Of a stretch of 64,000 bases of DNA, positions 52,873 to 61,818 are shown piece by piece (the first letter of the stretch is position 1; the number at the start of each line of letters is the position of its first letter). The translations under genes were made by a program, and so were the position numbers. Source of the stretch: Flavobacteriaceae bacterium (GTDB lineage Bacteria > Bacteroidota > Bacteroidia > Flavobacteriales > Flavobacteriaceae); NCBI GenBank assembly GCA_013043685.1, contig JABDNT010000044.1, forward strand, positions 18,178 through 82,177. Reading direction: 5' to 3'. The notes under the pieces are model-generated. The model worked only from the letters and a program-made list of their open reading frames with translations. It did no database searches and was not told the origin of the DNA.

Positions 52873-53568
52873 ATGAAAAAGAATATTTTATTAATTGGAG
52901 GTTCTTATGGAATCGGGCAGGAAATCGCGAATCGCATGAAGGACGAAGCCAATGTAATTATTGCGTCCAGAAGCAGTGAAGCAATTCCCGATGGTGTTAC
53001 CCACCAGGAATTCGATGTTTTAACAGACGACGTTTCGTCCCTGAACCTGCCGGAATCACTTGATGGCCTTGTATATTGTCCAGGAAGCATCAACCTGCGC
53101 CCTTTTAAGATGTTACGTCCCGACGCTTTTAAAAATGATTTGGAGATCAATTTCATGGGTATGGTGCGCGTAGTACACGGACTTTTGCCTAAGTTAAAAA
53201 ATGCAGACCAGGCCAGCCTGGTGTTCTTTAGTACCGTGGCTGTGAAAGTAGGAATGCCTTTTCACACATCGGTGGCCGCAGCGAAGGGAGCCGTTGAGGG
53301 CTTTGCGAAGGCATTAGCGGCAGAATATGCGCCATCCTTCCGTGTAAATGTTATCGCGCCTTCCCTCACAGATACGCCCCTGGCAGGAAAACTGTTATCT
53401 TCCGAAGAGAAAAAGGAAAAGATGGGAGAGCGTCATCCACTGAAACGTGTAGGTACCGTTTCGGATATTGCTGCCATAGCCGAATTCCTTTTAAATGATA
53501 AATCCTCCTGGATGACGGGCCAGGTACTTGGTATTGACGGTGGTATGTCCACCCTTAATGTACATTAG
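52873..53568 (+). CDS. SDR-fold protein lacking the catalytic Tyr
   Basis: From ATG 52873, right after the SRPBCC stop, the protein has 231 residues. The nucleotide site GGSYGIG is at 9-15 and NxxG-like elements are present. The usual SDR triad Ser, Tyr-xxx-Lys is incomplete: Ser120 and Lys138 are there, but position 134 is Val (HTSVAAAKGAV). Either the enzyme uses another residue or it is a non-catalytic NAD(P)-binding protein. It is part of the SRPBCC-SDR-photolyase operon. Confidence 0.82.
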   Translation: MKKNILLIGGSYGIGQEIANRMKDEANVIIASRSSEAIPDGVTHQEFDVLTDDVSSLNLPESLDGLVYCPGSINLRPFKMLRPDAFKNDLEINFMGMVRVVHGLLPKLKNADQASLVFFSTVAVKVGMPFHTSVAAAKGAVEGFAKALAAEYAPSFRVNVIAPSLTDTPLAGKLLSSEEKKEKMGERHPLKRVGTVSDIAAIAEFLLNDKSSWMTGQVLGIDGGMSTLNVH

Positions 53569-53569
53569 A

Positions 53570-54874
53570 ATGAGCAAGAAAGTGAATGTGTTTTGGTTCC
53601 GTAGAGATCTCCGTCTGGACGACAATGTGGGATTCGTCAAAGCACTTCGCGGGAAATTTCCTGTACTGCCTGTTTTTATCTTTGACTCGCATATATTAAG
53701 CGAACTACCTGAGGACGACGCCCGTGTGAGCTTTATCTATAAACACGTTCAAAAACTACGCACATCCTTGCAGGAACACGGATCCAGCATTGCTATCTAT
53801 CACGGTGAACCATTACAGGTTTTCGATGAAATTATAGCCCAATTTGAAATTCAGAATGTAATTACCAACCACGATTATGAGCCTTACGCTACAGAACGAG
53901 ATGAAGCTGTAAAAGAGCTGTTAGGTTCCGAAAATATCGGATTCTACTCCTTTAAAGATCAGGTGATATTTGAAAAGGACGAAGTAGTAAAAGACGATGG
54001 CGATCCTTATGTGGTCTATACACCATATATGAAAAGCTGGAGAGCGAAATTCAATGCCTCCAAACATTTAAAGGAGCACGATCCGTCCAAGTTGATGGAT
54101 AATTTGTATCAGCATTCGAGGCTGTCTAATCTGTCGTTAAGTGATATGAATTTCACACTTTCGGATATAGATGTGCCCGATTATGATGTGTCCCCCTCGC
54201 TGGTGAACAATTACGAAAAGACCCGTAATTTCCCCGCTACTGATGGCACCTCGCATTTGGGGCCACACTTACGGTTTGGTACGGTGAGTATTCGGAAAAT
54301 GGTGAAGAATGCTATTAATAGTAAGAATGATGTATTCTGGAAGGAACTGATATGGCGGGAATTCTTTATGCAAATACTCTATCATTTTCCCGAAACCGTG
54401 CATAATGCCTTCAGAAAAAAATACGACAGGATTCCCTGGCGAAATAATGAGAAAGAATTCGAACTTTGGAAACAGGGTAAAACAGGTTATCCTCTGGTAG
54501 ATGCAGGAATGCGGCAACTCAATGCTACGGGATATATGCACAACCGCGTGCGGATGATCGTGGCCAGTTTCCTGTGCAAGCATCTCCTGATCGACTGGCG
54601 ATGGGGAGAGGCGTACTTTGCGATAAAGTTATTGGATTACGAACAGGCAAGCAATGTGGGAAACTGGCAATGGGCCAGCGGCAGCGGTGTAGATGCAGCA
54701 CCCTATTTTAGAATATTTAATCCCACTACCCAGTTAGAGAAATTTGACAAGGATAAAAAGTACGTAAAAACCTGGGTGGAAGAATTCGGAACCGAGGCGT
54801 ATGACGAAGAAATTGTAGATCATAAAGAAGCAAGGGAACGGGCGTTATATACTTATAAAGAGGCAATTAGCTAA
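53570..54874 (+). CDS. phrB: Deoxyribodipyrimidine photolyase
   Basis: This 434-residue photolyase/cryptochrome-family protein starts at ATG 53570, one base after the SDR stop; the longer ORF to 53528 is out of place. The N-terminal Rossmann domain starts NVFWFRRDLRLDDNVGF. The C-terminal FAD domain shows WRWGEAYFAIKLLDYEQASNVGNWQWASGSGVDAAPYFRIFNPTTQ, the conserved flavin pocket with the Trp chain. It repairs cyclobutane dimers using blue light. Pairing with SRPBCC and SDR suggests light-regulated expression. Confidence 0.92.
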   Translation: MSKKVNVFWFRRDLRLDDNVGFVKALRGKFPVLPVFIFDSHILSELPEDDARVSFIYKHVQKLRTSLQEHGSSIAIYHGEPLQVFDEIIAQFEIQNVITNHDYEPYATERDEAVKELLGSENIGFYSFKDQVIFEKDEVVKDDGDPYVVYTPYMKSWRAKFNASKHLKEHDPSKLMDNLYQHSRLSNLSLSDMNFTLSDIDVPDYDVSPSLVNNYEKTRNFPATDGTSHLGPHLRFGTVSIRKMVKNAINSKNDVFWKELIWREFFMQILYHFPETVHNAFRKKYDRIPWRNNEKEFELWKQGKTGYPLVDAGMRQLNATGYMHNRVRMIVASFLCKHLLIDWRWGEAYFAIKLLDYEQASNVGNWQWASGSGVDAAPYFRIFNPTTQLEKFDKDKKYVKTWVEEFGTEAYDEEIVDHKEARERALYTYKEAIS

Positions 54875-54911
54875 ATGAATATTTTTGTAAGATTTTTCTT
54901 CAAAACGGTAT

Positions 54912-54941
54912 TTTATCGATTTTTTCAATATATTTATCGAT
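54912..54941 (+). promoter_or_regulatory. Direct repeat TTTATCGAT
   Basis: The sequence TTTATCGAT occurs at 54912-54920 and 54933-54941, 21 bp apart (two helical turns), just upstream of the -7 element of the iron-sulfur gene. Confidence 0.45.
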
Positions 54942-54942
54942 A

Positions 54943-54950
54943 TAATTTTG
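54943..54950 (+). promoter_or_regulatory. TAnnTTTG promoter element
   Basis: TAATTTTG, 25 bp before the iron-sulfur protein ATG at 54975. It shows that this gene is not simply the tail of the photolyase operon. Confidence 0.55.
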
Positions 54951-54974
54951 TGTAAGTCCCCAAATTTAGCCCCT

Positions 54975-55211
54975 ATGAAATTATCAGATAACGAGTTCAC
55001 GAATGGTGAAATCACGGTAACCTACGAACCAAAAAAATGTATTCATTCCGAGAATTGTGCCCGAGGGCTGTCGGATGTTTTTCGTACTTCGGTCATTCCA
55101 TGGATACATTTGGATGGTGCAGACAGCAGTATTGTTGTCGAACAGGTAAAAAAATGTCCTTCAGGAGCGCTAAGCTACTGTTACAACAAGGAATTGGCTA
55201 CTGTTAAATAA
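54975..55211 (+). CDS. Small mono-cluster iron-sulfur protein
   Basis: This 78-residue ferredoxin-like protein of the divergent 4Fe-4S mono-cluster type has four Cys residues, Cys22, Cys28, Cys61 (in KKCPSGALSY) and Cys69. It has the pattern YEPKKCIHSENCARGL. From ATG 54975; an ORF start at 54948 would need TTG. It is probably an electron-transfer or sensor protein. Partner unknown. Confidence 0.82.
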   Translation: MKLSDNEFTNGEITVTYEPKKCIHSENCARGLSDVFRTSVIPWIHLDGADSSIVVEQVKKCPSGALSYCYNKELATVK

Positions 55212-55259
55212 ATAATAATTTAACTAAAATTTTGGGCAATTCTTTGCATTTTTTCTACT

Positions 55260-55280
55260 CTTGTAGTGTAATTCTACAAG
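55260..55280. promoter_or_regulatory. 7-bp inverted repeat CTTGTAG / CTACAAG
   Basis: Perfect arms (55260-55266 and 55274-55280) around TGTAATT, 23 bp before the next ATG. Could be an operator or short hairpin in the 5' UTR. Confidence 0.35.
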
Positions 55281-55302
55281 CACAAACCTAATACAACTTA
55301 AA

Positions 55303-55884
55303 ATGAAAAGGACTTTTATAAGTCTTCTTGTATCCCTATGCTGTATCCTATCCCTATCAGCGCAAGAAGCAACTAACCAAAACACCCTGGAAGACCAGTT
55401 TACCGATGTTATTGACAAATCCAATAGCTACCAGGAATTCAAGGTAATTAAGAAATTCAAGATCAACCAGTTAAAAAAGAGCGTACTGGACAGTGTTGCT
55501 GCCTTTGAAGCAACAATCGATACATTAACTTCGGAAATAGTTGCTCAAAAACAGGAGATCTCTACTTTAAATCAGACATTAACATCCACGAACAACGATC
55601 TTGCGGCTTCCAGGGAAAAGGAAGACGGAATTTATCTCTTTGGAATGCTATTGCGGAAGTCTACCTATAATGCGATACTATGGTCCATAATAGGGATTTT
55701 GGTGCTGCTCACCGGCGTATTCGTAATGAAATTCCGAAGGAGTAATTCAATTACGCGAGACGCGAAATTGAAGCTGGAGGAAACGGAGTCCGAATTTGAT
55801 GGGCACCGCCAACGCAGCCTGGAACGAGAACAGCAGTTAAGACGAAAGCTTCAGGACGAGCTGAACAAACAAAGGAAAGTATAA
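55303..55884 (+). CDS. Exported coiled-coil, single-TM protein of unknown function
   Basis: This 193-residue protein has a signal peptide (MKRTFISLLVSLCCILSLSAQ), a periplasmic coiled coil (about 60-105, SEIVAQKQEISTLNQTLTSTNNDLAASREK), one TM helix (about 122-142) and a charged helical cytoplasmic end. Relatives in this phylum carry the label tRNA (guanine-N1)-methyltransferase, but I see no methyltransferase fold and judge that label wrong. It is an envelope scaffold or sensor at best. Confidence 0.7.
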   Translation: MKRTFISLLVSLCCILSLSAQEATNQNTLEDQFTDVIDKSNSYQEFKVIKKFKINQLKKSVLDSVAAFEATIDTLTSEIVAQKQEISTLNQTLTSTNNDLAASREKEDGIYLFGMLLRKSTYNAILWSIIGILVLLTGVFVMKFRRSNSITRDAKLKLEETESEFDGHRQRSLEREQQLRRKLQDELNKQRKV

Positions 55885-55918
55885 AAAAACGCTGCGAAAT
55901 TCGCAGCGTTTTTTTTTT
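55883..55918. terminator. Strong bidirectional terminator
   Basis: CGCTGCGAA and TTCGCAGCG arms around 55890-55908, flanked by seven A and ten T. Ends the coiled-coil gene and the convergent murA. Confidence 0.9.
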
Positions 55919-57230
55919 ATGATTCTACACGTTCTATGTGAGCACCGATCGCCCGCAAGCGTTCATCAATATTCTCATAGCCACGATCTATCTGCTCTAT
56001 ATTCTGAATGGTACTGGTGCCTTTCGCCGAAAGCGCGGCGATGAGTAACGAAATACCTGCCCTGATATCGGGAGATACCATAGTAGTTGCCTTCAAGCTT
56101 GACTTGAAGTCATGACCTATAACTGTCGCTCTATGAGGATCACACAAAATTATTTTTGCCCCCATATCGATCAATTTATCCACAAAGAACAGTCGGCTTT
56201 CAAACATTTTCTGATGAATCAATACACTACCTCTGGCCTGTGTACAAACCACCAGGACGATACTTAAAAGGTCTGGAGTGAAACCCGGCCAGGGCGCATC
56301 CGATACGGTTAAAATGGATCCATCTATATAGCTTTGAATTTCATATCCATCCTGCTGGGGAATATGAATATCGTCTCCTACTTTTTCGAGGGTGATTCCT
56401 AACTTTCTGAAGGTTTCGGGAATTAGCCCGAGGTTCTCCCAGCTTACATTTTTTATAGTGATCTCGCTTCGGGTCATAGCAGCAAGCCCGATCCAGCTTC
56501 CTATTTCGATCATATCCGGCAATACACAATGACTGCATCCTCCTAAACTATCCACGCCTTCTATAATGAGTAAGTTAGAACCTATACCCTCAATTTTAGC
56601 GCCCATGGAGTTCAGCATCTTACACAGCTGTTGTAAATATGGTTCACAAGCCGCGTTATAAACGGTAGTTTTTCCCTTGGCAAGTACTGCAGCCATTACA
56701 ATATTGGCAGTCCCAGTTACCGAAGCCTGGTCCAATAACATATACGTACCGGTTAGTCCGTTGGGGGCATCAACCCCATAGAAATGTTCTTCACGATTAT
56801 ATCGGAAATCCGCTCCCAGTTTTATGAATCCCTCGAAATGGGTATCCAATCTTCGTCTTCCAATCTTGTCGCCTCCCGGCCTTGGGATATAACCCTTGCC
56901 AAATCGCGCCAATAATGGCCCTACAATCATTATAGAACCTCGCAGGGAACTTCCCTCATTCTTGAATAGTTCAGATTCCAGGTAATCGAGATTAAGGTTG
57001 TCTGCGGTGAAGGAATATTTACCTTTCTCCAGCTTCTCTACTTTTACGCCCAGGTTTCTTAGTATCTGGATAAGCTTGTTCACATCCCGTATGTCCGGGA
57101 TATTTTCAATAATAACTGTTTCTGGAGTAAGCAATACGGCACATAAGATCTGAAGTGCTTCGTTTTTTGCTCCTTGTGGATGGATGTCACCTTTTAGTTG
57201 ATGACCGCCTTCAATTTTAAATGTTGACAT
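55917..57230 (-). CDS. murA: UDP-GlcNAc 1-carboxyvinyltransferase with Asp at the Cys115 site
   Basis: This is the first committed enzyme of peptidoglycan synthesis (437 residues), which joins phosphoenolpyruvate to UDP-GlcNAc. The N-terminal Lys-Asn pair is in GAKNEALQ. The catalytic loop reads ARFGKGYIPRPGGDKIGRR, with Asp121 where most MurA enzymes have the Cys that fosfomycin alkylates. Natural Asp forms are known to be active but fosfomycin-resistant. The rest of the EPSP-synthase-like fold is intact. DUF4290 lies directly upstream on the same strand. Confidence 0.95.
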   Translation of the reverse strand: MSTFKIEGGHQLKGDIHPQGAKNEALQILCAVLLTPETVIIENIPDIRDVNKLIQILRNLGVKVEKLEKGKYSFTADNLNLDYLESELFKNEGSSLRGSIMIVGPLLARFGKGYIPRPGGDKIGRRRLDTHFEGFIKLGADFRYNREEHFYGVDAPNGLTGTYMLLDQASVTGTANIVMAAVLAKGKTTVYNAACEPYLQQLCKMLNSMGAKIEGIGSNLLIIEGVDSLGGCSHCVLPDMIEIGSWIGLAAMTRSEITIKNVSWENLGLIPETFRKLGITLEKVGDDIHIPQQDGYEIQSYIDGSILTVSDAPWPGFTPDLLSIVLVVCTQARGSVLIHQKMFESRLFFVDKLIDMGAKIILCDPHRATVIGHDFKSSLKATTMVSPDIRAGISLLIAALSAKGTSTIQNIEQIDRGYENIDERLRAIGAHIERVES

Positions 57231-57248
57231 ACCGAATCTAAGGCTGTT

Positions 57249-57893
57249 TTAGTACCGTTTACGGCCACCTCCGCGGCCCCCTTTTTTACCTTTCTTACCG
57301 TTACTGCTAGAATAACGCTTTTTATTTTTCAATAGTTCTGAGGATGCAGACAAGTCTTCATCACTGTTCTTTAAATTCAGTTTGCCATCAGACAACTCGA
57401 ACAGATGCTGGAAGATCACATCATCTTCCACCGTGTCTTTGTTCCAGTTTAAGAAGCATTTCTTCATATGGTTAGCGATGGTGAGCACAAGCCCATCCTT
57501 CATATCACCTTCTTCCCAGCCAATTGCAACATCGATCATTCGTTTAATGTTATTACCATAAAAACGATACTTCGGGTGGTTTTGAGGATACCCAAGATGC
57601 TCAGGACGCTCGCTCAGCTCTTCTTCTGAAGGTACCGGGTAAGGAGAATCTACCTCCAGCTTGAAATCGGATATTATAAATAACTGATCCCATAGCTTAT
57701 GCTGAAAATCCGGGACATCCCGTAAATGAGGATTTAAATTCCCCATCACAGCGATGATGCTCTTTGCAATTTTATTTCTTTCTTCTCTGTCTTCGAGGGA
57801 AATTGCATAGTCGACCATTTTCTGAATGTGGCGACCATATTCGGGTATAATGAGCTTGGGGCGCTCAGTATTGTATTCTAAATTGTCTATCAA
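57249..57893 (-). CDS. DUF4290 protein
   Basis: This 214-residue Bacteroidota-specific protein begins MIDNLEYNTERPKLIIPEYGRHIQKMVDYA and is mostly helical. It ends in a Ser/Lys/Gly/Arg-rich tail, KKGKKGGRGGGRKRY, which suggests nucleic-acid or membrane contact. It sits 18 bp upstream of murA, an association seen often in this phylum and maybe tied to cell-wall or division control. Function unknown. Confidence 0.9.
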   Translation of the reverse strand: MIDNLEYNTERPKLIIPEYGRHIQKMVDYAISLEDREERNKIAKSIIAVMGNLNPHLRDVPDFQHKLWDQLFIISDFKLEVDSPYPVPSEEELSERPEHLGYPQNHPKYRFYGNNIKRMIDVAIGWEEGDMKDGLVLTIANHMKKCFLNWNKDTVEDDVIFQHLFELSDGKLNLKNSDEDLSASSELLKNKKRYSSSNGKKGKKGGRGGGRKRY

Positions 57894-57954
57894 AATGTTG
57901 TTTTTAAAAAGGGAAGTTACTTTATTGAAGTACTAAGTGTGCAAAATACTAAAA

Positions 57955-58245
57955 TTATAGAGATATCACACCTTCGACTTTAGAAACTTCCAGATATTTA
58001 TCGATGACAGCATCCGGTGATTCCATGGTAACTCTAATGGAAACACTGGTATAATTTCCTTTGGAGGAGTCTCTTGTATTGATAATCGCGTCTGTATGGT
58101 TGAACACCGCCTCTATTTCGGCTATCTTTTCGAGGGACGCAGAGACAATAAATTTAAACATGTATGGCGTTGGCCATGAGGTATCATCGAGCAACTGTTG
58201 CTTTAGCCTTGTATAAAATTCTGTGGATTCGTTATTTTCTTTCAT
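57955..58245 (-). CDS. DUF493 (YbeD-like) protein
   Basis: This 96-residue ferredoxin-fold (ACT-like) protein of the DUF493 family shows YMFKFIVSASLEKIAEIEAVF, then NYTSVSIRVTMESPDAVIDKYLEVSKVEGVISL at the end. A regulatory role is supposed for the family but not proven. It is transcribed toward the DUF4290 gene with its own promoter. Confidence 0.88.
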   Translation of the reverse strand: MKENNESTEFYTRLKQQLLDDTSWPTPYMFKFIVSASLEKIAEIEAVFNHTDAIINTRDSSKGNYTSVSIRVTMESPDAVIDKYLEVSKVEGVISL

Positions 58246-58269
58246 TCGTGATATGCCTTCTTAACGTGG

Positions 58270-58277
58270 CAAAGATA
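58270..58277 (-). promoter_or_regulatory. TAnnTTTG promoter element
   Basis: TATCTTTG on the minus strand, 24 bp before the DUF493 start. Confidence 0.55.
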
Positions 58278-58327
58278 AGCTTTCAGTATCAATATTTATT
58301 TACGTAATTTGTATTAAAATGTAACGC

Positions 58328-58873
58328 TTGAAGACGAAAAGAATTGTGATAACCGGCGGGCCCGGTTCTGGTAAGACTACCCTGGTCAAGAAACTGGAAG
58401 GCCAGGGATTCGCATGTATGCACGAGATCTCACGGCAGATCACAAAAGAGGCTAAGGAACAGGGCGTTGACCAGTTATTCTTAGAAAATCCCCTCCTCTT
58501 TAGCGAAAAATTACTGGAAGGAAGACTGGAGCAATTTAAACAAGCAGAAGCCTTTCAAAAGGAAATTTTATTCTACGATCGTGGTATGCCCGATGTGACC
58601 TCCTATATGGACTACCTGGGGATTGACTATCCCGACCATTATAGGGAGACCTGTTCTAATTATATATACGATGCCGTATTTGTCCTACCGCCATGGCCAG
58701 ACATTTATATTCAGGATAACGAACGCTATGAATCTTATGACGAAGCTGAAAAGATCTTCACCCATCTCGTTAAAGGTTATACCTCTTACAACTACAATGT
58801 CCATGAAGTGCCCACTGGCGATGTAGCGTATCGCATTGAATACATACTGAAACATCTAATAGGTCTGCATTGA
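58328..58873 (+). CDS. P-loop ATP-binding protein (AAA_28)
   Basis: This 181-residue ATPase/kinase-like protein has Walker A GGPGSGKTT at about 10-18, then CMHEISRQITKEAKEQG and FYDRGMPDVTSYMDYLG (a DRG motif as in nucleoside kinases). The start codon is TTG; no ATG is available without a stop in front. The substrate is unknown. Its last four bases overlap the start of recQ. Confidence 0.85.
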   Translation: MKTKRIVITGGPGSGKTTLVKKLEGQGFACMHEISRQITKEAKEQGVDQLFLENPLLFSEKLLEGRLEQFKQAEAFQKEILFYDRGMPDVTSYMDYLGIDYPDHYRETCSNYIYDAVFVLPPWPDIYIQDNERYESYDEAEKIFTHLVKGYTSYNYNVHEVPTGDVAYRIEYILKHLIGLH

Positions 58874-60771
58874 GAACTCCCGGCCAAATATTGAATGAGT
58901 ATTACGGTTTTACAACCTTCCGCCCCTTGCAGGAGGACATCATCAATGCGGTGATCAATGGAAACGATACCGTTGCCCTCTTACCCACCGGTGGTGGGAA
59001 ATCCATCTGTTTCCAGGTTCCGGCGCTTGTAATGAATGGTATTTGCGTGGTGATCTCTCCTTTGGTAGCATTGATGAACGACCAGGTGAATGAACTTAAG
59101 GAAAAAGGGATTAAAGCCATGCATTTGTCGGGAGGAATGTCTTTTGAAGAAGTGAATACAGCACTGGATAATGCCATGTATGGAAATTATTCGTTCCTCT
59201 ACCTTTCCCCGGAACGTCTTCAGCAAGAGATGGTTCAGAATGCAATACGCAAGATGGATGTGTGCCTGATCGCTGTTGATGAAGCGCATTGTATCTCACA
59301 ATGGGGAAACGACTTCAGGCCTTCTTATAAAAATATCACCATACTGCGGGAAATGCATCCGCTGGTTCCTGTTATCGCGCTCACGGCTACGGCCACACCG
59401 GAAGTACTTGCCGATACTATTTCAGAGTTAAAACTGGAATTACCCAAGGTATTTAAGAGTTCCTTTTACCGACCAAATCTCGCATATAAGACCCAGAAAG
59501 CAGAAGATAAGCTGTATCGGATTCAGCAACAATTAGAGAAAAATCCGGGCTCTGCCATCATCTACGTGCGTTCACGCAGCCTTGCTGTCGAGACCAGCGA
59601 CCAGTTGAACAGCCTGGGAATTTCTGCAACTTTTTATCACGGTGGGATCTCTTCGGAAATAAGACAAACTCGTTTGGCTCAATGGAAACAAGGTGCTGTT
59701 TTCACCATGGTTGCTACTAATGCCTTCGGAATGGGAATAGATCATCCCGGAGTTCGCTTTGTGATCCACATGCAATTACCCGAAAGTATCGAGAGTTATT
59801 TTCAGGAGGCGGGACGTGCGGGACGCGATGGAAATTATGCGGAAGCCCTGTTATTGTACAACGATTACGACAAGGTGCTGGTGAAAAAACAGTTTGTCGA
59901 TTCCCTGCCCAGGAAGAAAGACCTGAAGAAAGTATATCGTACCCTGTCAAATTATTTCAGGATTCCATACGGAGAAGGGGAATTTAGCAGTCACGCCTTC
60001 AATTTCACCGAATTCTGTACTACTTATTCCCTTCCTTCTAATATTACATATAACGCGTTAACCACGCTCGACCGATTGGGTGTGCTGCAATTATCTACCC
60101 AATTTGGTCGAAAATCGACCGTTAAATTCAGGGTTGCTTCGGAATCATTATTGCGATATTTTGAGGAGGACATGCGCGTCTCTGTCATCGGAAAGACCAT
60201 CCTCAGGGTTTACGGTGGGATTTTTGAAACGGCAACGCCAGTGAATCTTGACCTCATCGCCGGCAAAACAGGGCAGACTTCAGAAGAAGTAGTGTCGGCA
60301 TTACAAAAAATGGAGCAAGACGATGTGGCTGAATTGCAACTTTTCGACACCGATGCTGTAATCACCTTCCTTGTGCCCCGGGAAGACGATAAGACCATTA
60401 ACCGCATGGCCATTGGAGTTCGGGAGTTAAACGATAAAAAAACAAAACAGGTAAAGGCCATGCTCAGCTATGTTGAAAACAATTTCAACTGCAAGAGCGA
60501 GCAGTTACTGCAATATTTCGGAGAGGAGATCACAGAACGGTGCGGTATTTGTTCTGTGTGCCTAAAAGAGGTTAAACCTACCGGAAAGAAGGAGTTAAAG
60601 ATCATTGCGGAACAGATCCTGGTGCTGCTGGAAACAGAAGATCTGAGTTCCAGGGAAATTTCGGAAAGACTTACTTTTACCGAGCATGATATAATTAAGG
60701 TATTAAAAGCGCTGCTGGATAGCAGGAAGATAGGACTCAATCCGAGGAATCAATATTTTACAACAGCATGA
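58870..60771 (+). CDS. recQ: RecQ-family ATP-dependent DNA helicase, no HRDC domain
   Basis: This 633-residue 3'-5' helicase has Walker A GGGKS (41-45), DEAHC (137-141), the ARAG-type region EAGRAGRDG and the C-terminal zinc-binding CGICSVC. A winged-helix follows, but there is no HRDC domain, so it is a shorter RecQ type. The start is TTG, overlapping the upstream stop by four bases. It unwinds recombination and replication intermediates. It overlaps fmt by four bases. Confidence 0.92.
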   Translation: MRTPGQILNEYYGFTTFRPLQEDIINAVINGNDTVALLPTGGGKSICFQVPALVMNGICVVISPLVALMNDQVNELKEKGIKAMHLSGGMSFEEVNTALDNAMYGNYSFLYLSPERLQQEMVQNAIRKMDVCLIAVDEAHCISQWGNDFRPSYKNITILREMHPLVPVIALTATATPEVLADTISELKLELPKVFKSSFYRPNLAYKTQKAEDKLYRIQQQLEKNPGSAIIYVRSRSLAVETSDQLNSLGISATFYHGGISSEIRQTRLAQWKQGAVFTMVATNAFGMGIDHPGVRFVIHMQLPESIESYFQEAGRAGRDGNYAEALLLYNDYDKVLVKKQFVDSLPRKKDLKKVYRTLSNYFRIPYGEGEFSSHAFNFTEFCTTYSLPSNITYNALTTLDRLGVLQLSTQFGRKSTVKFRVASESLLRYFEEDMRVSVIGKTILRVYGGIFETATPVNLDLIAGKTGQTSEEVVSALQKMEQDDVAELQLFDTDAVITFLVPREDDKTINRMAIGVRELNDKKTKQVKAMLSYVENNFNCKSEQLLQYFGEEITERCGICSVCLKEVKPTGKKELKIIAEQILVLLETEDLSSREISERLTFTEHDIIKVLKALLDSRKIGLNPRNQYFTTA

Positions 60772-61715
60772 GAGATTTACGAATCGTATTTATGGGAACT
60801 CCACACTTTGCGGTGGGAGTACTAAAAAAGCTTGTGGAAAGTGGCGCAAATATCGTTGGGGTGATCACTGCCCCCGATAAGCCTGCAGGCCGAGGCCGCA
60901 AGCTGCGCGGATCTGCTGTAAAGGAATATGCCGAATCCCAGGGATTGTATTTACTTCAACCCAAAAAATTGAAAGATGAATCCTTCCTGGCCGAACTGAA
61001 ATCCCTCCGGGCCAATCTCCAGATCATTGTTGCCTTCAGGATGTTACCGGAAGTCGTTTGGGCGATGCCGGAATACGGAACCTTCAACCTTCACGCTTCC
61101 CTCCTGCCCGAATATCGCGGAGCTGCGCCCATTAATTGGGCGATCATTAACGGTGAAAAAGTTACGGGGGTTACTACTTTTTTCATTGATGAAAAGATCG
61201 ACACCGGTGCCATTATCCTAAAAAAAGAAGTTGTAATAGAAGAAGGTGAGACTGCGGGTTCCCTGCACGACAAACTGATGGAAGTTGGTTCCGAATTAGT
61301 TTTAGAAACGGTACTATTGATCGCTGAAGGAGAAGTGAAAACAGAAATTCAGCCTTCCGCTAAAGAATTAAAAGGAGCACCTAAGCTCAACAATGAGAAT
61401 ACCAAGATCGACTGGACCCGTCCCGCAATGGAGATTGATGCCCTTATACGCGGACTCAATCCGTATCCGGCTGCCTGGTGTTATCTTGAAAACGATGGTG
61501 AGCGACTAAAGATCAAGATCTATGATGTTGCGTTGAAGTTGGAAGAGCACGATCATGAAATAGGAACGCTTTTCAGCTCCAAAAAAGACTTACATGTCGC
61601 TGTTGAAAATGGCTTTTTAGAAATTCAGGAAATTCAGCTTCCCGGAAAACGCAGAATGAAGAGTTCTGATCTTTTAAACGGATATTCATTCGATGCCGAC
61701 GCTAAAGTTGTGTAA
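60768..61715 (+). CDS. fmt: Methionyl-tRNA formyltransferase
   Basis: Fmt formylates initiator Met-tRNA using 10-formyl-tetrahydrofolate. The 315 residues match the family. The catalytic region is FNLHASLLPEYRGAAPINWAIINGE, with the Asp in FIDEKIDTGAI. The C-terminal OB-like domain follows. It overlaps recQ by four bases and precedes the HU gene, which has its own promoter. Confidence 0.96.
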   Translation: MRDLRIVFMGTPHFAVGVLKKLVESGANIVGVITAPDKPAGRGRKLRGSAVKEYAESQGLYLLQPKKLKDESFLAELKSLRANLQIIVAFRMLPEVVWAMPEYGTFNLHASLLPEYRGAAPINWAIINGEKVTGVTTFFIDEKIDTGAIILKKEVVIEEGETAGSLHDKLMEVGSELVLETVLLIAEGEVKTEIQPSAKELKGAPKLNNENTKIDWTRPAMEIDALIRGLNPYPAAWCYLENDGERLKIKIYDVALKLEEHDHEIGTLFSSKKDLHVAVENGFLEIQEIQLPGKRRMKSSDLLNGYSFDADAKVV

Positions 61716-61763
61716 ACCCTTATGACCACTGAATTCAGGAAAAATCCGACGAAATGCGTGTCT

Positions 61764-61794
61764 TTATTAACAAAGCTGCCGACTTATTAACAAA
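61764..61794 (+). promoter_or_regulatory. Direct repeat TTATTAACAAA upstream of HU
   Basis: TTATTAACAAA at 61764-61774 and again at 61784-61794, 20 bp apart, about 47 bp ahead of the -7 element. Candidate regulatory site; one change from a DnaA box (TTATNCACA). Confidence 0.4.
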
Positions 61795-61818
61795 AACGTC
61801 GATTTCGCCCGCTATTCC

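Noticed and set aside
54875..54955. 26-residue ORF directly after photolyase
   Set aside because: Phe/Tyr/Arg-rich from AT-rich DNA and overlapping the next promoter; probably chance.
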